NCBI GenBank assembly: GCA_022794055.1
Contig: JAAWEA010000035.1
Location: 1-34,713 of the forward strand
Length of the DNA: 34,713 nucleotides
Reading direction: 5' to 3'
DNA from: Clostridia bacterium
GTDB taxonomy: Bacteria > Bacillota > Clostridia > TANB77 > CAG-508
A program made the translations under genes and the position numbers. Each line of letters begins with the position of its first letter. The first letter of the stretch is position 1. The notes under the pieces are model-generated. The model searched no databases, was not told where the DNA came from, and saw only the letters and a list, made by a program, of their open reading frames with translations. Of this stretch, positions 1-8,938 are shown in pieces.

Positions 1-1
1 A

Positions 2-379
2 ATATCTTATGTATCACAAAGTACAGAAAATTTAAAAGGAAATTTAAAAATATTTGCACAAGACAATAAAATTGATGAAAGCATTTTTAAAGCAATGCTT
101 TCTAAAATGGGCTTTTCAAAATTAGACTTTGATATGGATATGCTAAATATGAGTGAAGGGCAAAAAAAGAAAGTTTTAATTGCTAAAAGTATCTCAGAAC
201 GAGCTAATATCTATATATGGGATGAACCATTAAATTATATAGATATAATAACAAGGATACAAATAGAAGACGCAATTTTAAATTATACACCTACATTAAT
301 TTTTGTTGAACATGATGAAACTTTTATAAAAAAAGTAGCTACTAAAATTATAAAATTAGAAAAGAATAGGGATAAATAA
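2..379 (+). CDS. ABC-F ribosomal protection protein, Lsa-like, C-terminal part (truncated by window edge)
   Basis: The reading frame is open from base 2, so the gene starts outside the window; 125 residues remain. They hold the end of the second nucleotide-binding domain of an ABC-F ATPase: a signature-like motif MSEGQKKKVLIAKS, a Walker B stretch IYIWDEPLNYID, and the switch histidine in FVEHDETF. The YIWDEPLNYID wording is typical of the Lsa/Vga-like antibiotic-resistance ABC-F branch rather than of housekeeping EttA/Uup types, which read LDEPTNHLD. Such proteins are cytosolic, lack membrane domains, and bind the ribosomal E site to displace lincosamide, pleuromutilin or streptogramin A drugs. 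Whether this one confers resistance cannot be judged from the tail alone. The next gene follows after 8 bases. Confidence 0.82.
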   Translation: MSYVSQSTENLKGNLKIFAQDNKIDESIFKAMLSKMGFSKLDFDMDMLNMSEGQKKKVLIAKSISERANIYIWDEPLNYIDIITRIQIEDAILNYTPTLIFVEHDETFIKKVATKIIKLEKNRDK

Positions 380-387
380 TATAAAAA

Positions 388-1281
388 ATGAAGAAATATA
401 CAAATTTTGATGAAAAAAATAAAAAAGTGCTATCAGACTATTTTGAATTTAAAAACAATAAATACATGAATGAAAAAACTTTTAAAAGTGAAAGAGGACA
501 TTTTGCTAATTTTTGTGATGATGATTTTGTTATAAATATCATGGGAATTAATCCATCAGTTCCTAAAGATGAAAGAAGAGAAAATTATGCAGATAATGAG
601 TTTATTTTAGGAAATGATTTAGATTTGTTTTATGTTCCAAAGTATGACACGAAATATAAAGAAAAATATAATAATTATGTATTAGGGACAAATTTTTCAA
701 GAAGCCAATACAAAATTTTGAATGATGAAATTTTCGGAAATAAAGATAAATATTTAAAGATGAGTTGGCAAAAATATGATGAACAGTTTTTAAAAGAAGT
801 TTATGGAGAAATTAAAGCAAAAGAGTATACAAAAATACTTGAAGAAATAAATAGTGAATATAAAAAAAATGATATAAAATTTGAAGAAAAATACTTAATT
901 TTCACTAACTTAATATATGTTTCAAATCATAATCAGAAAATTATTGAGTCATTTATTAATGAACACAAATATGTAAAAGATATAAATGAATTATTCATGG
1001 AACAATTAGAATACTATAATGCTAAAATAACTTTAATATCTAATAGTGCTGCTTCACATTATGTAGAAAGAAATATATTAAAAAAATATGATTGCTGGGA
1101 AAAAGTAATTTTCAATGGAGATGAAGAATATTCAGATTTTTGCAATTTATATATACATAAAAATAAGAAATGCTATATTTATTTAACATCTAGGTATTTT
1201 GATGGAAGAACAATGAATGAATTTACAAAAAGATTATTTATTAAGGAGATGAAAAAATTAATTAAGATAGCCAATTCTTAA
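388..1281 (+). CDS. Hypothetical protein, possible uracil-DNA-glycosylase-like fold
   Basis: A 297-residue soluble protein with no signal peptide or membrane segment. I do not firmly recognise it. Weak features recall the uracil-DNA glycosylase superfamily: MGINPS at residues 52-57 in the place of the GxNPG loop, a central hydrophobic strand KYLIFTNLIYVSN, a strand-turn ITLISNSAASHYVE resembling the GxxA step of these enzymes, and LTSRYFDGR (residues 266-274) where the HPS-R motif would lie. The catalytic residues are not clear, so this is inference. The gene lies 14 bases before an O6-alkylguanine methyltransferase and near a Nudix hydrolase, a nucleic-acid-repair-like context. Its own ribosome binding site is weak (AGGGA about 15 bases upstream of the ATG), so translation may be coupled to the ABC-F gene. 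Confidence 0.6.
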   Translation: MKKYTNFDEKNKKVLSDYFEFKNNKYMNEKTFKSERGHFANFCDDDFVINIMGINPSVPKDERRENYADNEFILGNDLDLFYVPKYDTKYKEKYNNYVLGTNFSRSQYKILNDEIFGNKDKYLKMSWQKYDEQFLKEVYGEIKAKEYTKILEEINSEYKKNDIKFEEKYLIFTNLIYVSNHNQKIIESFINEHKYVKDINELFMEQLEYYNAKITLISNSAASHYVERNILKKYDCWEKVIFNGDEEYSDFCNLYIHKNKKCYIYLTSRYFDGRTMNEFTKRLFIKEMKKLIKIANS

Positions 1282-1295
1282 TATTAGGAGATATT

Positions 1296-1835
1296 ATGAT
1301 TTATAAATGGATTTATAAAACTCCAGAAGGTTTTTCAAATATGGCAATGAATAGTAATGGAGAGTATTTAACAGGGTTGTGGTTTGAAGATTCAAAGGAT
1401 TCTTATAAACATAAAGTAGATTGTGAAGAAAAAGATTTATTAATATTTAGAGAAACAAGCAAATGGCTAGATATTTATTTTGAAGGGAAAAATCCTAATT
1501 TTACACCAAAATATAAAATAGGAAATTTAACACCATTTAGGCAAGACGTAATTGATATAATAAACTCTATTGATTATGGAAGAATTTTAACATACAATGA
1601 TATAGCTAAAATAATTGCTAAAAATAGAGGAATAAAAAGAATGTCGCCCCAAGCAGTTGGAGGGGCTGTTGGCTGGAATCCAATTTGTATTATTATTCCT
1701 TGTCATAGAGTTGTAGGAACTAATGGTAGTTTTACAGGATATGGGGGTGGAATAAAGAATAAAATTGAACTTTTAAAACTTGAAGGAAATGATATGAAAA
1801 AATTTTTTATTCCAAAACTAGGTACTGCATTATAA
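1296..1835 (+). CDS. ogt: Methylated-DNA--[protein]-cysteine S-methyltransferase
   Basis: Suicide DNA repair enzyme that transfers methyl groups from O6-methylguanine (and O4-methylthymine) to its own cysteine. The C-terminal DNA-binding and catalytic domain is clear: the active-site motif PCHRV at residues 135-139 with acceptor Cys136, preceded by the helix-turn-helix region TPFRQDVIDI...YGRILTYNDIAKII, and followed by GSFTGYGGG, the usual active-site loop. The insertion RGIKRMSPQAVGGAVGWNP is the common AVGxAxxxNP segment. At 179 residues it matches the usual length. AGGAG at 1286-1290 lies 5 bases before the ATG. It follows the 297-aa protein closely, and a Nudix gene lies 51 bases downstream. 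Confidence 0.95.
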   Translation: MIYKWIYKTPEGFSNMAMNSNGEYLTGLWFEDSKDSYKHKVDCEEKDLLIFRETSKWLDIYFEGKNPNFTPKYKIGNLTPFRQDVIDIINSIDYGRILTYNDIAKIIAKNRGIKRMSPQAVGGAVGWNPICIIIPCHRVVGTNGSFTGYGGGIKNKIELLKLEGNDMKKFFIPKLGTAL

Positions 1836-1886
1836 TTAATAATGATAAAATTAGATATGATAATAATTTATAAAGAGGAGTAAAAT

Positions 1887-2312
1887 ATGGATAAGTTTAA
1901 AGAAATAAGACCAATTGTTCTTGGAATAGTAAAAAGAGATAATAAAATATTGGTTAGTGAAGGATATGATAAGGTTAAATCTGAAGTATTTTATAGAAGT
2001 ATAGGTGGAGGAATTGAATTCCTTGAAGACAGTAAAGAAGCATTAAGAAGAGAGTTTAAGGAAGAACTGAATATAGATATTAAAGTAGGAGAGTTTCTAG
2101 GAATTTCTGAAAATATATTTATATATAATGGAAAAAATGCACATGAAATAATCTTAATTTATAATGTTACTATAAATGAGTCTGATTATAAAGAAAGATA
2201 TCATATTATAGATGATAATTATGAGACTGATGCAATGTGGATAGATATAAATAAATTTAAAAATAAAGAATTAAAGATATATCCTAAACAAGTATTTAAA
2301 TACTTACAATGA
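1887..2312 (+). CDS. Nudix hydrolase
   Basis: A 141-residue Nudix-family pyrophosphohydrolase. The Nudix box spans residues 41-63: G41, E47, R55-E56 and E59-E60 are in register, with Asn62 where glycine is usual. The fold starts with an IRPIVLGIVKRDNKILVSEG strand pair and ends with an ETDAMWIDI strand, as in ADP-ribose or (d)NTP-type Nudix proteins; the substrate cannot be told from sequence. A strong AGAGGAG site lies 7 bases before the ATG. With Ogt upstream it could serve nucleotide-pool cleaning, which is inference. The last codons and the stop are partly duplicated just downstream (see the repeat at 2298-2326). Confidence 0.92.
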   Translation: MDKFKEIRPIVLGIVKRDNKILVSEGYDKVKSEVFYRSIGGGIEFLEDSKEALRREFKEELNIDIKVGEFLGISENIFIYNGKNAHEIILIYNVTINESDYKERYHIIDDNYETDAMWIDINKFKNKELKIYPKQVFKYLQ

Positions 2313-2326
2313 TAAATACTTACAAT
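2298..2326 (+). repeat. Short tandem duplication over the Nudix stop codon
   Basis: The 13-mer AAATACTTACAAT occurs at 2298-2310 and again at 2314-2326, a period of 16 bases. The first copy is the end of the Nudix coding region (Lys-Tyr-Leu-Gln-stop). The second copy can pair weakly (AATACTT with AAGTATT at 2334-2340) into a small hairpin that lacks a proper T-run, so I do not call a terminator. Confidence 0.6.
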
Positions 2327-2418
2327 TTTTTTGAAGTATTAATTTAAAAATTTATGATAAAGCATAGATATAATAAAATTATCAAAAAAGTAAATTATAA
2401 CAATAAGGAGGAATATAG

Positions 2419-2769
2419 ATGGAAACAAAAATTATAAATGATATAGTAATAGTCAAAAGTAAAGAAATTATAATTAAAGATGTTCAATCAGCTATAGACT
2501 TTATAATGACTATAAATTATGAAACAAACTGTAAAAAAATAGCACTAAATAAAGAAGCAATAACAGAGGACTTCTTTATATTAAGTAAAGGATTAGCAGG
2601 AGAAATATTACAAAAATTTGTAAACTATCAAACTAAGTTTGCTATATATGGAGACTATTCAAAATATACAAGTAAGCCATTAAAAGACTTTATATATGAA
2701 AGTAATAATGGAAAAGATATATTTTTTACAGAAAATGAAGAAGAAGCAGAGAAAATGTTAAATAAATAG
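2419..2769 (+). CDS. DUF4180 domain-containing protein
   Basis: A 116-residue soluble protein with the DUF4180 pattern along its whole length: DVQSAIDFIMTINYETNC near residues 21-38, then FFILSKGLAGEILQKFVNY, AIYGDYSKYTSKPLKDFIYESN and a C-terminal IFFTENEEEAEKML. The family is widespread in Firmicutes, small and uncharacterised. The predicted alternation of helices and strands with a GLAGE turn is all that can be said. An excellent AAGGAGG site (2405-2411) precedes the ATG, and a TATAAT-like string near 2371 suggests its own promoter. The next gene is the TfoX-type protein 50 bases on. Confidence 0.9.
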   Translation: METKIINDIVIVKSKEIIIKDVQSAIDFIMTINYETNCKKIALNKEAITEDFFILSKGLAGEILQKFVNYQTKFAIYGDYSKYTSKPLKDFIYESNNGKDIFFTENEEEAEKMLNK

Positions 2770-2819
2770 ATTAAAATTAAGTAATAGTATTTTAATATAA
2801 AGTTGAAAAGGAGATAAAA

Positions 2820-3146
2820 ATGGCTACAACAAATGAGTACATAGAATATATATGTGAACAAATAAAAGGAGTTGGAGAAATAAGATATAAGAAAATGTTT
2901 GGTGAGTATATGATTTATATAAATGATAAACCAATAATTACAGTATGTAATAATACGCCATTTATTAAAAAGATAGATTGTATTAAAGAAAGAATGAAAA
3001 ATGCAGAAGTGGGCTGTCCTTATAATGGTGCAAAAGAACATTATATATTAGATATTGATAATTCAGAATTTTGCAAATCTATTATAATAGAAATAGAAAA
3101 GATAACACCAATTCCAAAGAAGAAAAAAGAGGAAGTATCAAAGTAA
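2820..3146 (+). CDS. TfoX N-terminal domain protein
   Basis: A 108-residue protein made of the TfoX N-terminal domain alone: RYKKMFGEYMIYINDKP (about residues 22-38), VCNNTPFIKK, then the family's GCPYNGAKEHYILD stretch and a basic tail. The domain was named after the Haemophilus/E. coli competence regulator TfoX/Sxy, but most single-domain Firmicute copies have unknown roles, so no competence function should be read into it. AAAGGAGA precedes the ATG. The next coding frame (ATG 3151) starts 4 bases after the stop, so the two are probably translationally coupled. Confidence 0.9.
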   Translation: MATTNEYIEYICEQIKGVGEIRYKKMFGEYMIYINDKPIITVCNNTPFIKKIDCIKERMKNAEVGCPYNGAKEHYILDIDNSEFCKSIIIEIEKITPIPKKKKEEVSK

Positions 3147-3150
3147 AAAA

Positions 3151-4589
3151 ATGAAAAAATACAAAAATAAAATTACATTTTGTATTTTATTTATTATAAC
3201 AATATGTATATTTTACCAATTCATAACTATGCAACAGATACATATAACATAATAAATTTAGGATACAAAGAATATGCAATTAAATACTCATTAAATAATG
3301 GAAGACCAATTATGTGCTTAATATCATTATTAGCAGAAAAAATAAATCTTTCAATAGAAGCTTATATTATAGGACTTACAATTATAGCAATTTTTATATT
3401 ATGTATAAGTGTATTGAAACTAAAAAATATAATAATGAAATACACAGAAATAACTAAAAATGAATGGATAATTTTAGGAATATCTTATGTAATAATATTT
3501 AATTTTACATATTTAGAAAATATGCAATTTGCAGAATGTGCAGTTATGGCAGCAAGTGTATTACTAAATATTATAGTTGCACATATTATTGTAGAAAAGC
3601 AAAAAAATCACATTCCAAAAAGTTTATTATTAGCAATAATATCAATAATGATGTACCAAGGAATGATAAATTGGCTAATTACAATTACATTTGTTTTATC
3701 AATATTAAAAGAAAAAAAGATTAATAAAGTAGTAATCGAAAATGTATTGTTAAGTGGAATCTATATATTATTAGGAATTATATTAAACTTAATACAAATA
3801 AAAATTACAGGCAATATATTTAATTTAACACAAAATAGGATAGGGAATATAAAAAATATAGGAAACAATATAAAGTATATTTTACAAAATATATATCCAA
3901 TATTAGAAGGTACATATCAATTATTTCCAAGATATATGTTATTACTATATTTAGCAATATTATTGATATATACAAATATTTTATTAAAAGATAAAAATCA
4001 AAAAATAAATGTATTTGGAATTATAATAATTTCAATTGGAGCAACTTTTGCTCCATACTTAATCACATTATCAGCTTTTGGAGCAGCAAGAATGTCATTT
4101 TCTATTGGTGCAATGTTAGGATTAATAATTTTATATGTATATAATGTACAAAAAGAAAATGAATATAAAAAAATTATAATAGTAATTTTAGTTTTTTATA
4201 TGTTACTTACATATTTAAACTATATAAATATTATGTGTCAACATAAAATTGGGAATAAACAAGATAAAGAAGAAACACAAATAATTGGAAATTGGATTAA
4301 TGAATATGAACAGGAAAGTGGAAATGAAATTAAAAAAATTATTTTTCTAAAAGATAAAAAAACTACTAGATATAACAATAATATAAAAAATAAATCAGCA
4401 TTATGCTATCGACCATTATATGTAGAATGGTCTAGAATAGGTATTATAAATTATTACAATAATAGAAAATTTTTAGAAGTAAAAACAGATGGTAAATATG
4501 ATAAATATTTTAAAACCAAAAATTGGGACAAGCTTGAAAAAGATCAGTTGATTTTTGAAGAAGATACATTATACTATTGTAGATATTAA
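3151..4589 (+). CDS. GtrII-like polytopic membrane protein, frame-broken near the N-terminus
   Basis: A membrane protein with about ten hydrophobic segments and a hydrophilic C-terminal tail, resembling the GtrII glucosyltransferase family (bacterial surface-glycan modification). The long frame runs 3204-4589 but has no ribosome binding site at its start. A typical beginning, ATG AAA AAA TAC at 3151 followed by a hydrophobic segment, lies in another frame and hits a stop at 3250. Joining it to the long frame needs one missing base (a -1 type shift) around 3180-3213; restoring a fifth T to the run at 3210-3213 would do it. The joined protein would have Asp-Thr-Tyr and Asn-Gly-Arg after the first membrane segment, matching Asp-Asp-Thr and Ile-Gly-Arg in the paralogue downstream. 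It may be a base error, a mutation or a degraded gene. Confidence 0.75.
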
Positions 4590-4614
4590 GAAAGCAAGAG
4601 AGGAAAAAACAAAA

Positions 4615-6111
4615 ATGAAACAAGAAAAAGAAGGATATAAAAAAACTATAAAATATTTTTTTAATAGTAGAGTTTTCATTTTCTCTATTATACTAGTTAC
4701 AATATTAAGTTTTGGATTTACTATTACAAATTCTTCAATTGGAGTAGATGACACAGCATTTGATAGGTATTATCAAGGAAAAGAAATGCTATCAATTGGA
4801 AGATGGGGAGCGTATATTGTATATCAAATTTTAAATATTACAGAATTTACACCATTTTGGGGAGACTTAGTAGCAAGTATTGTATTAGTTAGTGTAGCAA
4901 TTGTTTGGTGTATATTCTTAAAGAAAAATTTAAAAGAAAAAATAACAATGGGAGCATTTATTGCATTTTCCAGTATATTTATTTCTTATCCACTAATAAA
5001 TGAAATATTTATATACCAAAATTGCAATATAGCAGTTATGTTAGGAAGTTTATTGGCTTCAATAGGTGTTATGATGTTTTATGAAAATTATCAAAATATT
5101 CATAAAAAAAGTTTATATTTTTTAGCAGTAATGACATTGACATTAGGAATATCAATGTATGAAGCATCTGTACAAATTATGTTATTATCTACTTGCATAA
5201 CATCAGCCATTATGATTTTTAAACAGAAAAATAAGTGGAAAAATATATTAAAATATTTAATGTTTGCATTAGGAATTTTATTAACTGCAATAATATTGAA
5301 TAGTATAATTGTAAAATTAATTTATTTAATAGGAGTTCCTGTATCAGAAGCGGCCGAAAAAGATATAAACTGGGGAAATTATACTATTTTAGAAAGTTTA
5401 CAAATAATATGTTATGAAATAAAATGTTCAGTAACAAATATAAGTTATTTGCCAGTATTAGTATTTAGTATAAGTGCTATATTAGGATTTATAATTAGTA
5501 TTATACAATCTTATAAAAAACGAAATGCTATGATATTATTAATATATATTGGAATGATATTATCAAATTTTGCAATAGCAATTTTACAATTAAAAGGAGT
5601 AATATATAGAGCATGTACATCTTGGAGCCTTTTTGTTGCAATAATAATATTCTTTACTTATATTTATTTATCAGAATATAAAATAACGAAAATAATGTCA
5701 GCAATTTTTATTACTATTTTAGTATTACAACAATCAAGATATGTAAGTCAAATGTTTTATAATGATTATATAAGATATCAAAGAGACCTAAATGTTGCAT
5801 TTAATTTAATTGAAGATTTAGAAAAATCTTATGATATATCAAAACCATTAGTTATAATGGGAACACCTAAAAAGAGTATAGGAAAAGATGGAAGCCAAGT
5901 AAATAGTTTATCAGTTTTATGGTGGGGGAAAAAGGCATTTGATGATAATGGAGCAGAATTTATTAAGTTTTTGAATTCATTAGGATATAGCTTTAAAAGA
6001 CCAAATGATGAACAATATGAAAAAGGTAAAATAGAAGCTGAAAATATGAATTCTTATCCAAAAAATGGTTCAATAGTTGAATTAAGTGATTGTATTGTGG
6101 TAAACTTTTAA
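4615..6111 (+). CDS. GtrII-family glucosyltransferase-like membrane protein
   Basis: A 498-residue polytopic membrane protein. After a Lys-rich cytoplasmic start and a first membrane helix comes SSIGVDDTAFDRYYQGKE and LSIGRWGAYI (about residues 40-75), the acidic-then-GRW signature of GtrII (O-antigen glucosyltransferase) proteins, followed by about ten more hydrophobic segments and a soluble C-terminal domain ending in ELSDCIVVNF. The family is thought to use a lipid-linked sugar donor on the outer face of the membrane. I start it at ATG 4615 because GAGAGGA lies about 10 bases upstream; an in-frame ATG at 4555 overlaps the previous gene and has no such site. It forms a tandem pair with the upstream GtrII-like gene, suggesting a small surface-glycan decoration unit. 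Confidence 0.82.
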   Translation: MKQEKEGYKKTIKYFFNSRVFIFSIILVTILSFGFTITNSSIGVDDTAFDRYYQGKEMLSIGRWGAYIVYQILNITEFTPFWGDLVASIVLVSVAIVWCIFLKKNLKEKITMGAFIAFSSIFISYPLINEIFIYQNCNIAVMLGSLLASIGVMMFYENYQNIHKKSLYFLAVMTLTLGISMYEASVQIMLLSTCITSAIMIFKQKNKWKNILKYLMFALGILLTAIILNSIIVKLIYLIGVPVSEAAEKDINWGNYTILESLQIICYEIKCSVTNISYLPVLVFSISAILGFIISIIQSYKKRNAMILLIYIGMILSNFAIAILQLKGVIYRACTSWSLFVAIIIFFTYIYLSEYKITKIMSAIFITILVLQQSRYVSQMFYNDYIRYQRDLNVAFNLIEDLEKSYDISKPLVIMGTPKKSIGKDGSQVNSLSVLWWGKKAFDDNGAEFIKFLNSLGYSFKRPNDEQYEKGKIEAENMNSYPKNGSIVELSDCIVVNF

Positions 6112-6177
6112 TGTATCCAACAGGGGAGCTTCGTACCACTGGAGTGTTATCCTGATTAGGACATTTGAGGAGGAAAA

Positions 6178-8890
6178 ATGAAAAAATTAGTATTGATAGA
6201 TGGAAATAGTATTATGAATAGAGCGTTTTATGGCATTATGGGAAGAAAAGCACTTACAACAAAAGATGGAAAATATACTAATGCAGTATATGGATTTTTA
6301 TCTATTTTATTTAAATTATTAGAAGATGAAAATCCAGAGTACTTAGCAGTTTCTTTTGACTTAAAAGCACCAACATCAAGACATGAGTTATATGAGGGAT
6401 ATAAAGCGAATCGTAAAGGAATGCCAGATGAACTTGCTGAACAAATGCCAATTATTAAAGATATATTAAAAGCAATGAATATAGACATAGTAGAAAAAGA
6501 AGGTTATGAAGGAGACGACATAATAGGGACTTTATCGAGATATGGAGAGAAGAGAGGTCTAAAAGTTATTATCCTTTCTGGAGATAGAGATACTTTTCAA
6601 TTGGCAACAGATAAAGTAGAAATCCACATACCAAGAACAAAAAGTGGAAAAACAGAGACAGAAATATTTGATAGGAGCAAAGTAAAAGAAGTTTATGGAA
6701 TTGAGCCAAAACAACTCATTGAAGTAAAGGGGTTGCAAGGAGATACTTCTGATAATATTCCAGGAGTTCCAGGAATTGGAGAAAAAACAGCATTAAATTT
6801 AATAAAAAAGTTTGGAACTATTAAAACATTATATGAAAAAGTAGAAACAGGAGAAGCCGAATTAAAAGGAAAACAAAAAGAAAACATAGAGCAGAATAAA
6901 GAATTAGCAATTTTATCGAGGACACTTGGAGAAATAAATACAGAAGTTCCAATTGAAGATACTTTAGAGGAATTGAAAGTTGAAGAATGGGATAAGAGTA
7001 AATTATTAGAAATATTTAAAGAATTAAACTTTAAAAGATATATTGAAAGATTTAATTTGCAAGATGAAAATTCAAACTCAGAAGAAAATAAAAAAATAGA
7101 AGAAAAATATATAGTTGGTAAAAAAGATTTAGAGGAAATAAAAAAGAGCATAAAAAAAGAAAATGAAATGATTTTCTATATTAACACAGAAAAAGATGAT
7201 AATTCTGAAAAGATTATTAAAGAAAAAATTATAGGAATGAGTATATTTTTAAAAAATGAGAATAAAGCTTGTTATAAATCACTTGATGAGAAACAAATTC
7301 AAGAGCTAAAAGAGATTTTTGAAAATGAAAAAATTAAAAAAGTAGGAATTGATTTAAGCAAAATATATATATTATTAAAACAACAAGGAATTGAATTAAA
7401 AGGAATAGAATTTGATGCAAGCATAGCAGCATATATTTTAAATCCAACCAATAATAGACTAAAAATAGAAAATTTAGCAGAACAATTTTTAGACATAGAT
7501 ATTAGTGAAATTTTAAAAGAAAATCAAAATAAACAAATAAATTTATTTGATATGAACTCACAAGATATAGAAGATAATAGTACTGGGAAAGAAGAAAAGT
7601 ATACACTATATGCTTATATATTAAAAGAATTAAAAGAAATAACAAGTAAAAAATTAGAAGAAATAAACAGCTTAAAATTATTTAATGAAATTGATATACC
7701 AACAATAACAGTTCTAGCAGACATGCAATGGAATGGAATGTATGCAGATGAGGAAGAACTAAATAAATTTGGTAGTATGTTAAAAGAACAACTAGAAATT
7801 AAAACAAAAGTAATTTACGAATTAGCAGGAGAAGAATTTAATATAAATTCAACAAAGCAATTAGGGGAAATTTTATTTGAAAAAATGAAATTACCAGTTG
7901 TTAAAAAAACTAAAAGTGGATATTCAACAGATGTGGATGTTTTGGAAAAATTAAAGTCAGAAAATCCAATTATATCAGAGATTTTGGATTACAGACAATT
8001 GATGAAACTAAACTCTACTTATGTAGAAGGTTTGAAACCTTATATAAATCCAAAAACAAAAAGAGTACATTCATTTTTCCATCAAACTATAACTGCTACA
8101 GGAAGAATTAGTTCAACAGAGCCAAATGTACAAAATATACCAACAAGATTTGAACTAGGAAAACAAGTTAGAAAAATATTTAAACCAGAAGAAGGAAAAG
8201 TATATATTGATGCAGATTATTCTCAAATAGAGTTAAGAATTTTAGCAGCTATTTCAGAAGATAAACATTTAATTCAAGCGTTTAAAGAGGGAGAAGATAT
8301 TCATAAACAAGCAGCTTCAAAAGTATTTAAAACACCAATTGATGAAGTAACAAAAGAGCAAAGAAGTAATGCAAAAGCAGTAAACTTTGGAATAGTATAT
8401 GGAATTAGTGATTTTGGATTAGGTGAGCAATTAGGAATTCCAAGAAAGCAAGCAAAGAAGTATATAGAAGAATACTTATCAGAATATGTTGGAATAAAGG
8501 ATTTTATGGATAATATTACAGAAAAGGCAAAAGAAATAGGATATGTAGAAACATTATTTAATAGAAGAAGATATATTCCAGAATTGAAGTCAAATAATTA
8601 TATGGTAAGACAATTTCGGAGCTAGAGCAGCTATGAATACACCTATACAAGGAACAGCAGCAGATATTATGAAAATTGCAATGATAAATGTTTATAAGGA
8701 ATTAAAGACTAGAAATTTAAAATCAAAAATAGTATTACAAGTTCATGATGAAATGATGATAGAATCGCCAATTGAAGAAGCACAAGAAGTTAAGAAAATT
8801 ATAAAAGAAAAAATGGAAGGGGCAGTTAGCCTAATAGTTCCACTAGTAGCGGAAGTGTCAGAAGCAAAAAACTGGTATGAATGCAAATAA
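6178..8890 (+). CDS. polA: DNA polymerase I, with a +1 frame break at CGG-A (8617)
   Basis: Replication and repair polymerase, about 903 residues when joined. The 5'-nuclease domain (about 1-290) has DGNSIMNRAF, EGYEGDDIIG, SGDRDTFQL and GDTSDNIPGVPGIGEKTA. The central domain has lost the proofreading acidic residues (INTE in place of DTE; no Asp at the other two sites), as in many Firmicutes. The polymerase domain has motif A DADYSQIELR (Asp678), the O-helix region RSNAKAVNFGIVYG, and motif C VHDEM (Asp about 857). The frame breaks inside the conserved block VRQFGARAAMNTPIQGTAAD: the bases read TTT CGG AGC TAG, whereas TTT-(C)-GGA GCT AGA restores the block. So either C8617 or one T of the preceding run is extra, or the ribosome shifts +1. 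All conserved motifs survive on both sides, unlike a decaying gene. GGAGG lies just before the ATG. Confidence 0.95.
8617..8620 (+). other. Putative +1 frameshift site, CGG A to GGA, in polA
   Basis: In the upstream frame the codon is CGG, followed by AGC and then TAG. Skipping C8617 gives GGA (Gly) and continues the conserved polymerase sequence. The codon before it is TTT, and tRNA-Phe (GAA anticodon) could re-pair on the overlapping TTC, a favourable geometry for a +1 slip. The sequence alone cannot tell this from an extra T in the TTT run. Confidence 0.5.
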
Positions 8891-8907
8891 AGAAAACCAG
8901 ATAAACA

Positions 8908-8931
8908 GTCAATAGGAATGCACCTATTGAC
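8908..8931 (+). repeat. Hairpin between polA and the transglycosylase gene
   Basis: A perfect 9-base stem (8908-8916 with 8923-8931) around a 6-base loop. No T-run follows, so it is unlikely to be a terminator; it may be an mRNA-processing or stability element. An ATG at 8918 lies in its loop and is a poor candidate start. Confidence 0.55.
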
Positions 8932-8938
8932 CAATTTG

